37,301 nucleotides of DNA from Holophagae bacterium (GTDB taxonomy: Bacteria; Acidobacteriota; Thermoanaerobaculia; Thermoanaerobaculales; Thermoanaerobaculaceae): assembly GCA_012516935.1 (NCBI GenBank), contig JAAYVZ010000208.1, forward strand, positions 1-37,301. Reading direction: 5' to 3'. The notes below the pieces were generated by a model that had not been told where the DNA came from, did no database searches, and saw only the letters and a list, made by a program, of their open reading frames with translations. The position numbers and the translations under genes were made by a program. Positions 16,257-24,752 of the stretch are shown here, one piece after another; the first letter of the stretch is position 1; each line of letters starts with the position of its first letter.

Positions 16257-16271
16257 CTCGTGCACGGCGTC

Positions 16272-16277
16272 AGTATG
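16272..16277 (-). promoter_or_regulatory. Candidate -10 box of the DUF4388 gene, leaderless arrangement
   Basis: CATACT on the minus strand is followed by 6 bases and an in-frame GTG at 16265, the same geometry as kgd. No ribosome site is present before either candidate start. Confidence 0.4.
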
Positions 16278-16316
16278 CCAAAGTCCGGCTGGTTTTTCGC
16301 GCCGCAACAGCGCGGC

Positions 16317-16322
16317 TATACT
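16317..16322 (+). promoter_or_regulatory. Candidate -10 box of the nucleotidase gene
   Basis: TATACT lies 83 bases before the ATG at 16406, giving an untranslated leader of about 75 bases that ends in a strong GAGGAGG ribosome site. A -35 element is not evident. Confidence 0.4.
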
Positions 16323-16405
16323 CCACCGGCGGTGGGAACGCGGTGGGCAATCACCGCGGCCCCGCCCGGTAGCACCGGCACAACGGTGTTTCTCGAGGAG
16401 GTCGG

Positions 16406-18058
16406 ATGCGATCGCGAGCTTTCTTGCTTGGCTTGCTTGTTCTTGTCGGCGCCGGGCTTGCGTCCGCCACCGAGCTGACGGTGCTCTTCACCTCCGACAT
16501 GCACGCTCACGTGCTGCCGTACGACGATGTTCGTCAACGTCCGGGGCGAGGCTCGATTGCCCAGGTGAAGAGCTACGTGGACGCGACCCGTGCGCGGGTG
16601 GGCAACCTCGTGGTGCTCGACGGCGGGGACGCCATCCAGGGCACCCCGCTCGCACACTACGCGCTGACCACGTCGGTCGGTGACGGTTCGGATCCGGCGA
16701 TCGCCGCCATGAACCTGGTTGGCTACGACGCGGCCGTGCTCGGCAACCACGAGTTCAACTTCGGCTTGGAGGTGCTGCGGCGCTCGCTCGCGCAGTCCCG
16801 TTTCCCGTGGCTGGGTGCCAACCTGGTCGGGGCGTCGGGCGAGCGGCTGCCCGTGCACCCCCACCGGCTGATCAAACGTGGGAGCGTCCGTATCGCGGTG
16901 CTCGGCCTCGCCAACCCCAACATCCCGCACTGGGACCCCCCCTCGCACCTCGGCGCGGTGACGTTCGCCGACCCCGTGGCGGTAGCGGCCGCCGAGGTCG
17001 CCGCCGTGCGCGAACGGGCCGATCTGGTCATCGTGCTCCTGCACGCCGGGTTCGAGCGTGACCTCGCAACCGGAGAGCCGGACGGCTCCGACTACGAGAA
17101 CTACGCCTGGCGCGTCGCTCAGGTGCCCGGGATCGACCTCCTGCTGACCGGGCACACCCACGAGAGCATCCCGCCACGGAAGCTCGGCAACGTCATCGTC
17201 GCCCAGCCGGGCAAGTGGGCCGAGTTCGTCACCCGGATCGACCTCAAGCTCGAGAGGCGCAAGGGGAGGTGGCAGATCGCCTCGTGGACGGGCTCGAATC
17301 AGGCGATGGAGAAACAGCCCGTTCACCCCGCGGTCGTGGCAGCGGTCGAGAAACTCCAAGACCGTGTCCGCGCTGAGCTCGCCAGGGTCGTCGGCGAGCT
17401 CGGCGCGCCGCTGACGTTGGGGGGCGTGCCGACCCGCGACGACGCTACCGTCGACCTCGTGCATGCGGTCCAGCTCGCTGCCACCGGTGCCCAGCTTTCG
17501 CTCGCCGCACCCCTTTCGAGCGCCCGCTATGAGGTGCCCGCGGGGCCGCTGCAGATGCGGGTCCTGCACGGCTTGTACCCGTATCCGAACACGGTGCTGA
17601 TGGTCGCTCTCACCGGCGCCCAGCTCCACAACGTCGTCGAGCACGCCGTGCGCGGGTGGCAGGGACTCGACTGCTCCCGCCCACAGGGGTGTACCCTCCT
17701 GCGCGATCCTCGGCTGCCCTACTACAACTACGACACCCTGCAAGGCGCGACCTACCTGGTGAACCCGCTGGCGCCGGTCGGCCAGCGCGTGCGCAACCTA
17801 CGCGTGAGCGGGAGGCCCGTCGAGCCGACGGCAACCTACACGCTGGCGGTCAACTCCTACCGGGCGGTTGGCGGCGGCAACTACCCCCATCTGTTAACGG
17901 CGCCGCGTCTGAAGGAGATCGATCGTCCGATGGTCGAGCTCATTGCGGAGTACATTGCCCGTCTCGGCACCGTCACTCCCGAGGCCGATGACAACTGGGC
18001 GTTCGCGATCCCCCTCGCCGAGGCCGTGGCACCTCCCTCGACCCTGCCGGTGCCGTAG
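16406..18058 (+). CDS. Periplasmic 5'-nucleotidase / 2',3'-cyclic phosphodiesterase (UshA/CpdB family)
   Basis: The 550-residue product starts with a Sec signal peptide (about residues 1-22), so it acts outside the inner membrane. The metallophosphatase half (24-270) shows all metal motifs: Asp31-x-His33, GGD at 73-75, GNHE at 113-116, His213 in LLHAGF, and GHTH with His250 and His252. The C-terminal nucleotidase domain (about 330-530) has YPYPNTVLMVALTG, the YNYDTLQGATY substrate loop and NSYRAVGGGNYP. The family hydrolyses nucleotides or 2',3'-cyclic nucleotides to scavenge phosphate and nucleosides. The aromatic YNYDTLQG loop leans to the CpdB side, but specificity cannot be fixed from sequence. 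The start has GAGGAGG 4 bases ahead. A weak CACCGG/CCGGTG stem (18122-18146) follows the stop. Confidence 0.9.
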   Translation: MRSRAFLLGLLVLVGAGLASATELTVLFTSDMHAHVLPYDDVRQRPGRGSIAQVKSYVDATRARVGNLVVLDGGDAIQGTPLAHYALTTSVGDGSDPAIAAMNLVGYDAAVLGNHEFNFGLEVLRRSLAQSRFPWLGANLVGASGERLPVHPHRLIKRGSVRIAVLGLANPNIPHWDPPSHLGAVTFADPVAVAAAEVAAVRERADLVIVLLHAGFERDLATGEPDGSDYENYAWRVAQVPGIDLLLTGHTHESIPPRKLGNVIVAQPGKWAEFVTRIDLKLERRKGRWQIASWTGSNQAMEKQPVHPAVVAAVEKLQDRVRAELARVVGELGAPLTLGGVPTRDDATVDLVHAVQLAATGAQLSLAAPLSSARYEVPAGPLQMRVLHGLYPYPNTVLMVALTGAQLHNVVEHAVRGWQGLDCSRPQGCTLLRDPRLPYYNYDTLQGATYLVNPLAPVGQRVRNLRVSGRPVEPTATYTLAVNSYRAVGGGNYPHLLTAPRLKEIDRPMVELIAEYIARLGTVTPEADDNWAFAIPLAEAVAPPSTLPVP

Positions 18059-18183
18059 CTATCGGTGCCCGGCGGATGGCGATCGGAGGGCGCGGCTGCA
18101 AGCCCTGCCCCTCACCCCCGCCACCGGTCGGACGGAAAGGCCGGTGCGAAGACGGGCTTTGGTGAAAAGCGGTGGGACGACCG

Positions 18184-19608
18184 CTACTGCTTCGGCTCCT
18201 GGAGAGCGCGCATGAGGGCGGCGCCGAAGGCAGTGACCTCCGGTTTGCGCTCGACCTTGCGCTCCTCGGCCCACTTGCGGAACTCCTTGACCGCTTTGCC
18301 CTCCTTGGCCTTCTTGACGGACAAGGAGATGCGTTTGCGGGCGGGATCCACCGACAACACCGTGGCGGAGACACGCGAACCGGGTGTGAAGCTCGATCCG
18401 AGGTCGGCTCCGCGTGAGAGGTCGGTTTCTGAGGCCGGGATGAGCGCCGTGACGCCGGGCTCGAGCTGAACGAAGACGCCGAAGTTGGCGGTGCGCTCGA
18501 CCGTACCCTCGACCATCGCCTCGACCGCGTAGCGCTCGGCGGCGTCGACCCACGGGTCGGAGGTAGCCATCTCGCGCAAGGTCAGTGAGAGCCGCCGGCG
18601 GTCGAGGTCGCATTCGCGCACCCAGCCGCGTACCGGCGCGCCGGCAGCGAGGGCCGGGTCGTCGAGCTTCATTCCGGGCGGGAGCTGGGAGACGTGAATG
18701 AGGCCGTCGACCCCAGGCATCAGCTCGACGAACAGCCCGAACTCGGTCTTGCGGGCGACCGTGCCCTCGAAGGTGGCACCGGAGGGGAAGCGTGCTGCGA
18801 CCTCGGCCCACGGATCGGGCTCGAGCGCTTTCATCGACAACGCGATCCGGTTCTTCTCGCGGTCGGCCTCGATGACCTTGACCTTCACCGTGTCGCCGAT
18901 CTTGACCACCTGGGTCGGGCGCACGCCGATGCGGTGGGAGAGCTCGGAAATGTGGACCATGCCGTCCACCCCGCCGAGGTCCACGAACACGCCGAAGTCG
19001 CGGATGCTCTTGACCGTACCCTCGATCTCGGCCCCGGGCACGAGGCGCGCCCAGGCGGCGTCAGCGGCGTGCTCACGCTCCTCCTTGAGGACGGCGGCGC
19101 GGGAGACGACCATGGTCTGCAGGTCGTCGGAGACCTCGATGATGCGGAAGCGGAACACCTTTCCGAGGTAGGAGTCGACGTTGCGCGGGAACCCGAGCTC
19201 GATTTGCGACATCGGGCAGAAGGCACGGATTCCGGCGATGGACACATCGTAGCCGCCCTTGTTGCGGCCGGTGACCTTGCCCTCGACGGGGATGGCGTTG
19301 GCGGCGGCACCGCGCAGCGCCTCGCGCTCACGGCGCTCGATCACGAGCTTGTGCGAGACCCGGATCTCGGGCGAGAGGGCGATGACGATGGCGTCGAGCC
19401 CGTCGCCCGGCCGCAGCTCACCGACCTCGGTCCGGTCCATGACCGCCTCGGACTTGCCGCCGACGGCGATCAGCACCACGTCGCCGTGGACAGCCATGAT
19501 CGTGCCGGTGATGAGCTGGCCGATCTCGAGCTCGTCGTTCTGGAAGGAAGCAGCCAACGCCTCGGCGAAACTCTGCTGCTCGGTGGTGGGGTTCGTGTCT
19601 TCGGTCAT
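18184..19608 (-). CDS. rpsA: Ribosomal protein S1-like RNA-binding protein with five S1 repeats
   Basis: The 474-residue protein has five S1 (OB-fold) repeats at about residues 27-90, 108-175, 195-262, 280-350 and 367-440. Repeats 3-5 carry the classic GTV-x-x-x-x-x-FGVFV-x-L motif (as FGVFVDLGG, FGLFVELMP and FGVFVQLEP). The first two repeats are more divergent, as in true S1, where they bind the ribosome. S1 unwinds and delivers mRNA to the 30S subunit. E. coli S1 has six repeats and 557 residues; shorter versions are common. The ATG at 19608 follows AAGGA. The open frame upstream to 20097 is shadow. The C-terminus is lysine-rich. If leaderless mRNAs are common here, dependence on S1 would differ between transcripts; that is inference. 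Confidence 0.9.
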   Translation of the reverse strand: MTEDTNPTTEQQSFAEALAASFQNDELEIGQLITGTIMAVHGDVVLIAVGGKSEAVMDRTEVGELRPGDGLDAIVIALSPEIRVSHKLVIERREREALRGAAANAIPVEGKVTGRNKGGYDVSIAGIRAFCPMSQIELGFPRNVDSYLGKVFRFRIIEVSDDLQTMVVSRAAVLKEEREHAADAAWARLVPGAEIEGTVKSIRDFGVFVDLGGVDGMVHISELSHRIGVRPTQVVKIGDTVKVKVIEADREKNRIALSMKALEPDPWAEVAARFPSGATFEGTVARKTEFGLFVELMPGVDGLIHVSQLPPGMKLDDPALAAGAPVRGWVRECDLDRRRLSLTLREMATSDPWVDAAERYAVEAMVEGTVERTANFGVFVQLEPGVTALIPASETDLSRGADLGSSFTPGSRVSATVLSVDPARKRISLSVKKAKEGKAVKEFRKWAEERKVERKPEVTAFGAALMRALQEPKQ

Positions 19609-19677
19609 ATCGGATCCTTGCCGCCTGGCCCTGCTCCAGGCGCAGCCACGGGCTGTCCCCGTTCGGCTGAGCCTGTG

Positions 19678-19683
19678 ATTGTA
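19678..19683 (-). promoter_or_regulatory. Candidate -10 box of the S1 gene
   Basis: TACAAT on the minus strand lies 69 bases before the ATG at 19608, preceded by TG. It would give a leader of about 60 bases ending in AAGGATCC. No -35 match was seen. Confidence 0.4.
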
Positions 19684-19710
19684 CACCCTTTTCCCGGCCT
19701 TGGTGCGGAC

Positions 19711-19737
19711 GAGAGTCGAGGGTTGGGAGTCGAGAGC
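19711..19737. repeat. Dispersed GAGAGTCGAG-type repeat, copy A
   Basis: GAGAGTCGAG at 19711-19720 and GGGAGTCGAGAG at 19725-19736 form a degenerate tandem pair in the gap between the S1 and gamma-glutamyltransferase genes. The same core recurs after the CPBP protease gene and after the PhoU-like gene. Confidence 0.5.
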
Positions 19738-19903
19738 GTTTCTCTGCTCATCCCACCCGACCCCGCACCTCGCTCCCGACAACCTTGGCCCGGTTGTGGG
19801 CGTGGTGGTGCGTGTGGACGTTGGCGCCCCAACGCTCGGCGCGCGTGTCCGACTCCCGCCGCAGACCTCACCTCCGTTCACCGAGCACCGGGAGGGTGAG
19901 CGA

Positions 19904-21601
19904 TCAGTACCCCATCGCGCAGCCATCCTTGCGCGACTCGCTGGCGCCGGTGTACACGCCGGTCGCGGGATCGCGCCAGATCGCTTGATAGCCGCCGAAC
20001 GAAATACCGCTGGCCTCGACCAGCCGGTGGCTGCGACGGAGCAGCTCTTGGCGGATCTCGAACGGCACGCCCGATTCGAGGTGGAGCACGCCGCCATCCT
20101 CCATCATCGTGCCGGTCGGTTCGGAGGAGCCGGTGTGGTAGAAGCGTGCCGCGTCGCCGGCCTCCTGGAGGTTCATGCCGAAGTCGAGGAGGTTGACGAG
20201 CACCTGCACGTGGCCCTGTGGCTGCATATCCCCGCCCATCACGCCGAACGCCATGAGCGGCACGCCATCCCGGGTCACAAACGCCGGGATGATGGTGTGG
20301 AACGGGCGCTTACCGGGCGCGAGCGCGTTGGGGTGCCCAGGATCGAGGGCGAACAGGGCGCCGCGGTTGTGGATCCCGAACCCGAGCTCGGGCACGACGT
20401 ACCCGGAGCCGAAGCCGGTGTAGTTGGACTGGATGAGGGCGACCATCTGGCCGCGCCCGTCGGCGGTGACGAGGAAGGTCGTATCGCCGTCACGCAGGGC
20501 TGGGTTGCTCGGCTCGAGCCGCCGCGCCGCACGGCGCATGTCCACACGCGCCGCCTGCCGGCGGGCGTACCCCTTGTCGAGCAGGCCGGCGACGGGTACC
20601 GCCGCAAACACGGGATCGGCGTAGAAGCGCGCTCGGTCCTCGTAGGCGAGCTTCTTGATCTCGACCAGCAGGTGCCAGAAGTCGGGGTTGTCCCGGCCCA
20701 TCCCCTTGAGGTCGTACTCCTCCAACATGTTGAGCATCTCGAGCGCGGCCAGCCCCTGGCCGTTGGGAGGCAGCTCCCACACCGTGTGTCCGCGGTAGGT
20801 GGTCGAAAGCGGCGTCACCCACTCGCTGCGGTGCGCGGCCAGATCGTCGAGGGTGAAGAAGCCTCCGACTCGCCTCGAGAACGCCACGATCGCCTCCGCC
20901 ACCCGGCCGCGGTAGTAGCCGTCACGACCTCCCAGCGCAACCGTCTCGAGCGTGGCGGCGAGCGCCGGGTTCGAGAACGGCTCCCCCTCACGCGGGGCGC
21001 GCCCGCCGGGCATGAATACCTCGGCGAACCCCGGTTTGTCACCGAAGCGCCCGACCGCGCGGGCCCAGCTCGCGGCGATCACCTGTGCCACCGGCACTCC
21101 CTCGCGGGCGTAGGCGATCGTGGGTGCGAGCAACGTCTTGAGGGGGAGGCGCCCGAAGCGTGCGTGCAGCTCGGTCCAGCCGTCGACGCAGCCGGGCACG
21201 GTCCAGGCAAAGGGCGTGTGCTCGGGGATCGTCCCATCCTTCTCCTTCGTCACCGCATCGATCGTCAGAGCGGCCGGCGCACGGCCCGAGCCGTTGAGGC
21301 CCCAGAGCTTGCCGGTGCCGGGGTCCCAGACGATCGCGAACAGGTCCCCGCCGACGCCGCACGAGACCGGCTCCACGAGCCCGAGCGCCGCGTTGACCGC
21401 GATCGCCGCGTCGACGGCGCTGCCGCCCTGCTTGAGGACGTCGACGCCGACCTGTACTGCCAGGGGGTGGGCGGCCGCCACCATGCCGTGTCGGGCGAGC
21501 ACCGGCGAGCGCGTAGCGAACGCTCTGCCGACCGGACGGTCGGCTCCCAGCACCAGCGACGAGCCGAGCAGACACGCACTTGCAAGCAACAACAACCGCA
21601 T
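19904..21601 (-). CDS. ggt: Secreted gamma-glutamyltransferase family protein
   Basis: The 565-residue proenzyme has a Sec signal peptide (MRLLLLASACLLGSSLVLG) and the N-terminal nucleophile hydrolase fold that cleaves itself into two subunits. The predicted nucleophile is Thr374 in GDTTFLVTAD, close to the family position (Thr391 in E. coli). Other marks are SAVDAAIAVNAALGLVEP, SCGVGGDLFAIVW, ELPPNGQGLAALEMLN and GGDMQPQGHVQVL. The usual TTH is TTF here, as in several GGT-like subfamilies, so glutathione need not be the natural substrate. A GGAGGTG ribosome site precedes the ATG at 21601; the frame's further upstream starts lack one. It probably breaks gamma-glutamyl bonds in the periplasm. 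It diverges from the CPBP protease gene. Confidence 0.92.
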   Translation of the reverse strand: MRLLLLASACLLGSSLVLGADRPVGRAFATRSPVLARHGMVAAAHPLAVQVGVDVLKQGGSAVDAAIAVNAALGLVEPVSCGVGGDLFAIVWDPGTGKLWGLNGSGRAPAALTIDAVTKEKDGTIPEHTPFAWTVPGCVDGWTELHARFGRLPLKTLLAPTIAYAREGVPVAQVIAASWARAVGRFGDKPGFAEVFMPGGRAPREGEPFSNPALAATLETVALGGRDGYYRGRVAEAIVAFSRRVGGFFTLDDLAAHRSEWVTPLSTTYRGHTVWELPPNGQGLAALEMLNMLEEYDLKGMGRDNPDFWHLLVEIKKLAYEDRARFYADPVFAAVPVAGLLDKGYARRQAARVDMRRAARRLEPSNPALRDGDTTFLVTADGRGQMVALIQSNYTGFGSGYVVPELGFGIHNRGALFALDPGHPNALAPGKRPFHTIIPAFVTRDGVPLMAFGVMGGDMQPQGHVQVLVNLLDFGMNLQEAGDAARFYHTGSSEPTGTMMEDGGVLHLESGVPFEIRQELLRRSHRLVEASGISFGGYQAIWRDPATGVYTGASESRKDGCAMGY

Positions 21602-21772
21602 GGGACACCTCCGGCCGATGATACCCCTCACCCAACCCGATCGAGGTCAGAAGCGGGGAGTCGCGGGTCCCAAGACCCTCGCCCGACTGCCGGGGGAAAA
21701 GCTGTCCTCCTTTCTGTACCGGTCCGACCGCTGACAGCCACCAGCGAGCTGGCTGATGGGCGAGGGGGACGG

Positions 21773-21778
21773 TACACT
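21773..21778 (+). promoter_or_regulatory. Candidate -10 box of the CPBP protease gene
   Basis: TACACT lies 9 bases before an in-frame ATG at 21788 and 81 bases before the ATG at 21860 that has a ribosome site. Either a leaderless long form or a leadered short form is possible. Confidence 0.35.
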
Positions 21779-21859
21779 CACCATCCGATGTCGCTGGCGT
21801 CCGTCAGACCGTCTTGCATCGTGCGCCTGCCCGACCCGGACCATGGAGGGGCAGCATCC

Positions 21860-22753
21860 ATGGGTCGGTGGGTCGCTGTGCTCGTGCTCGGGGCAGTCGG
21901 GGGTGCGGCACTCACGGCACCAGCGGTAAACGCCTTGGTGGCGCACTGGCTCCCTGGAGCCGGCTGGCCGTTTTCGCGGGTGTTCGACCGGCTTGCGGTG
22001 CTGTTTGCCCTGGTGCTGATCGCTGCGCTGCGAAAACGTTTGGGGATCGAGCGGCTGGTTTCTGCCTGGCGGGCCGAGGGGTGGTGGGTCTGGCTGCGGC
22101 AGGCACCGGTCGGGTTTGTGGCCGCGGGTGCACCGGCACTGGCAGTGCTGCCGCTGGTCGTCGCCCATACGCCGGTGGGGTGGGCCGGTCGCACCTGGCA
22201 GATGGCGTTGTGGGTGCTGGTGCGCGCCGTCCCGGGCGCGGTGCTCGTCTCGGCGCTGGAGGAGAGCTTCTTCCGGGTGACGGTGTTCGGCGGGCTGGCG
22301 CGGCGGTGGCCGATGAGCGTGGCGTTGGGCACCAGCAGCGCACTCTACGGCGCGGTTCACTTCATCACGCCGGACCGCAGCTTCGTCGCCACCTCCGCTT
22401 CGCCTCTGGAGGGCTTGCGCTACCTCGGTTCTGTCCTGGGCCGGCTGCTCACGACGCCGACGCTCGTAGCGGTCGCCGGGCTGTCGTTGATGGGCGCGGT
22501 GCTGTGCGTGGTGCTGTGGCGTACCGGCTCGCTCGCGCTCTGCGTCGGGATGCACGCCGGCTGGTTCGCGGTGACCAAGGTCGCCATCTACCTCTCGACG
22601 CTCGAAGCGGGTGCTCCCGCAGCCGGTTCGATCGGCAAACGTCTCCTACTGCTCGGTAGCCCCTGGGTTTGGCTCGCCGCCGTCCTCACCGCCGTTTTTG
22701 TCCTGCTCCAACGCCCACCCGGTCGAGAGTCGAGAGCCGAGAGTCGGAAGTGA
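21860..22753 (+). CDS. CPBP (CAAX-type) family intramembrane glutamic protease
   Basis: The 297-residue membrane protein has about seven to eight hydrophobic spans. The catalytic motifs of the CPBP/Rce1 family are present: EExxxR (Glu134-Glu135 to Arg139 in SALEESFFRVTVF), His167 in LYGAVHF, and a later HAGWF motif. Bacterial members process membrane-bound peptides or give bacteriocin self-immunity; the substrate is unknown. The ATG at 21860 has GGAGGGG 8 bases upstream and starts with a hydrophobic helix. An in-frame ATG at 21788 would add 24 residues and could be used from a leaderless transcript. The last ten residues (GRESRAESRK) are encoded by the dispersed GTCGAGAGTCGA repeat, which also supplies the sequence around the stop, so the natural C-terminus was probably altered by the repeat. 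Confidence 0.88.
   Translation: MGRWVAVLVLGAVGGAALTAPAVNALVAHWLPGAGWPFSRVFDRLAVLFALVLIAALRKRLGIERLVSAWRAEGWWVWLRQAPVGFVAAGAPALAVLPLVVAHTPVGWAGRTWQMALWVLVRAVPGAVLVSALEESFFRVTVFGGLARRWPMSVALGTSSALYGAVHFITPDRSFVATSASPLEGLRYLGSVLGRLLTTPTLVAVAGLSLMGAVLCVVLWRTGSLALCVGMHAGWFAVTKVAIYLSTLEAGAPAAGSIGKRLLLLGSPWVWLAAVLTAVFVLLQRPPGRESRAESRK
22718..22750. repeat. Dispersed GAGAGTCGAG-type repeat, copy B, inside the 3' end of the protease gene
   Basis: CCCGGTCGAGAGTCGA (22718-22733) is identical to 32151-32166, and GCCGAGAGTCGGAAG (22736-22750) is identical to the complement of 32243-32257. A short AGCCC/GGGCT hairpin (22756-22773) follows. Confidence 0.6.
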
Positions 22754-22926
22754 GAAGCCCAAAGCTGAGGGCTGTCCCGACCGGTTCCGCACGGATAGCC
22801 CAGGGCGGGAATCGAAGGCGAACGTCTCCCGGCTCGGGCCTTGCTCGGGTCCCGGAGCCCGGACCCCACGCCCGGTCAGCCGCGGCAACCCCTGGATCGC
22901 TCTCGACCCGCGGAGAACAGCCCCAT

Positions 22927-24657
22927 CTACTCGTACAGATGGCGCTTGATCTTCTCCGTGGGGGTCTTGTCGAACTCCTTGTCGAGCAGGCGGAAGCCGG
23001 ATAGACGGGAGTAGGCGGCGAGCTGGGTGTTGACCTCGGCCAGCAGCCCCTTGAAGTGCTCCCCGAGACGAGCCTGAATCTGCGGATCCGACAGCCCGTG
23101 CAGGTGCAGCTCGCGGGTGAGCAGGTCGTAATCGGGGTAGATGAGGGCGACGAGCCCAGTCTCCCGCTTGACCACGAGGCACTCGACGACCGACGGTGAG
23201 CGGGTCAGAAGGTGCTCGATTTCCTCGGGGTAGATGTTCTCTCCGGAGGGGCCGAGGATCAGGTTCTTGGAGCGGCCCTTGAGGTAGAGGAAGCCGTCCG
23301 CGTCCTGCACCCCGAGATCGCCGGTGCGCAGAAAACCGTCGGCGGTGAACAACGCCGCCGTGGCCTCGGGGTTGCGGTAGTACCCCTGGGTGACCATCGG
23401 CCCGCGCACCTGCACCTCGCCGACGCCGGTCGAGGGATCGGGGTCGGCGATACGCAGCTCGATCCCGGCCACCGGCGTGCCGCAGCTCCCGGCCCGGGTA
23501 TGCTCGACCCGCGAGCCCGTGATCAACGGCGCGCACTCGGTCATGCCGTAACCGATGGCGTAGGGGAAACCGCCGATGCGCAGGAACCGCTCGACGTCGG
23601 AGGCGAGCGGCGCACCGCCGAGCCCCATGAACTTGACCTGGCCGCCGAATGCCTGCAGCAGGCCCTCGACCGCTTTGCGATACACGACCCGGCGGAGCAG
23701 CGGCAGCCGAGTCATGGTGCGCAGCAGCAGCTTGCTCTGGATACGCGGCTGCACCTTCTTGCGGAAGATCTTCTCGATGATGAGCGGGACCGCGAAAACG
23801 ATCGTCGGGTGGACGGCTGCGAACGCCTCTTGGAGCACCTTCGGAGAGGGTTTCTGGTGCAAGAAGGTGACCGACGAGCCGGAGTGCATACAAGCCAGGA
23901 AACCGCAGGTGCACTCGTAGGTATGGGCCATCGGCAGCAGCGATAGGAAGCGGTCGGCTGGGCCGAGGTCCACGTAGCGCACCGCGGCCACGACGTCGCT
24001 CACGAGGTTCTGCTGCGTGAGCATCACGCCCTTGGAGTAGCCGGTGGTACCGGAGGTGTAGACGATCGCCGCCAGGTCACCGGGCTGCGGTGTGTGCTCG
24101 ACCTTGCCGAACGGCAGCTTGTGCTCGGCCAAGAACTGCTCGGCGCGCTCGCGCCACTCCCCGACGCGCTGACGGAGCTGCTTGACGATCTCGGGCAGGT
24201 GCCGCAGGTCGAGCTCATGGTAGTCCTCGAGCAGGAACGCTCGCTCGAGGTCGGGGAAGGTGCCGCCCTCGATCTTCTCCACCAGGGAGGCAGCGACGAA
24301 GATCGCTTTGGCGCCGGACATGTTGATGATGTTGTGGATGGCGGTGGGATGGAACTCGGTGAGGATCGGCACCGCCACCGCGCCGTGGGTGACGAGGGTG
24401 AGAAAGGCGATTCCCCAGTGGATCGAGTTGAGCCCCAGCAGCGCGACCCGGTCGCCTGGACGAATGCCGGCGCGCTTGAGGGCTTGGCCGAGGATGGTGA
24501 TCTGCTCCGCGGTCTCGCGGTAGGTCACGGAGCGCCCGCCGAGCTCGGCGAGGAAGCGGTGCTCGGCGTGGTTCTCGAGGCAGAGCGTGATGTACTCGGA
24601 TAGGGTCTGGGCGCGAACGAAGAAGCAGTCGTCGGCCGGCGGCTGTTGAGCGCTCAT
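22927..24657 (-). CDS. Long-chain acyl-CoA ligase / AMP-binding enzyme
   Basis: The 576-residue enzyme activates a carboxylic acid, probably a fatty acid, to its acyl-adenylate and then the CoA thioester. The P-loop-like A3 motif is YTSGTTGYSKG (residues 200-210). Other marks are MAHTYECTCGF, GYGMTECAPL, a GFLRTGDLG motif with the ATP-binding Asp, and the catalytic C-terminal Lys569 in TPTEKIKRH. The N-terminus is soluble with no signal peptide. Size and the GRSKNLILGPSGENIYPEEIE hinge place it near bacterial FadD15-type ligases rather than acetyl-CoA synthetase. The ATG at 24657 follows GGGGGAGG. It diverges from the metal-transporter gene; no other lipid gene is adjacent, so its pathway role is open. 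Confidence 0.92.
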   Translation of the reverse strand: MSAQQPPADDCFFVRAQTLSEYITLCLENHAEHRFLAELGGRSVTYRETAEQITILGQALKRAGIRPGDRVALLGLNSIHWGIAFLTLVTHGAVAVPILTEFHPTAIHNIINMSGAKAIFVAASLVEKIEGGTFPDLERAFLLEDYHELDLRHLPEIVKQLRQRVGEWRERAEQFLAEHKLPFGKVEHTPQPGDLAAIVYTSGTTGYSKGVMLTQQNLVSDVVAAVRYVDLGPADRFLSLLPMAHTYECTCGFLACMHSGSSVTFLHQKPSPKVLQEAFAAVHPTIVFAVPLIIEKIFRKKVQPRIQSKLLLRTMTRLPLLRRVVYRKAVEGLLQAFGGQVKFMGLGGAPLASDVERFLRIGGFPYAIGYGMTECAPLITGSRVEHTRAGSCGTPVAGIELRIADPDPSTGVGEVQVRGPMVTQGYYRNPEATAALFTADGFLRTGDLGVQDADGFLYLKGRSKNLILGPSGENIYPEEIEHLLTRSPSVVECLVVKRETGLVALIYPDYDLLTRELHLHGLSDPQIQARLGEHFKGLLAEVNTQLAAYSRLSGFRLLDKEFDKTPTEKIKRHLYE

Positions 24658-24752
24658 GGACCTCCCCCGCTACCGATGGCCGGGCGAGCCCTTGGTGGTG
24701 GCATCAGATCGTGGCCCGACGGTCGGAAGCTCCCGTGACGACGATAGCACGC

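Noticed and set aside
19679-21859. Long plus-strand extension of the CPBP protease frame back to 19679
   Set aside because: It runs antisense through the gamma-glutamyltransferase gene; the true start is at 21860 or 21788, where a promoter and ribosome site are seen.
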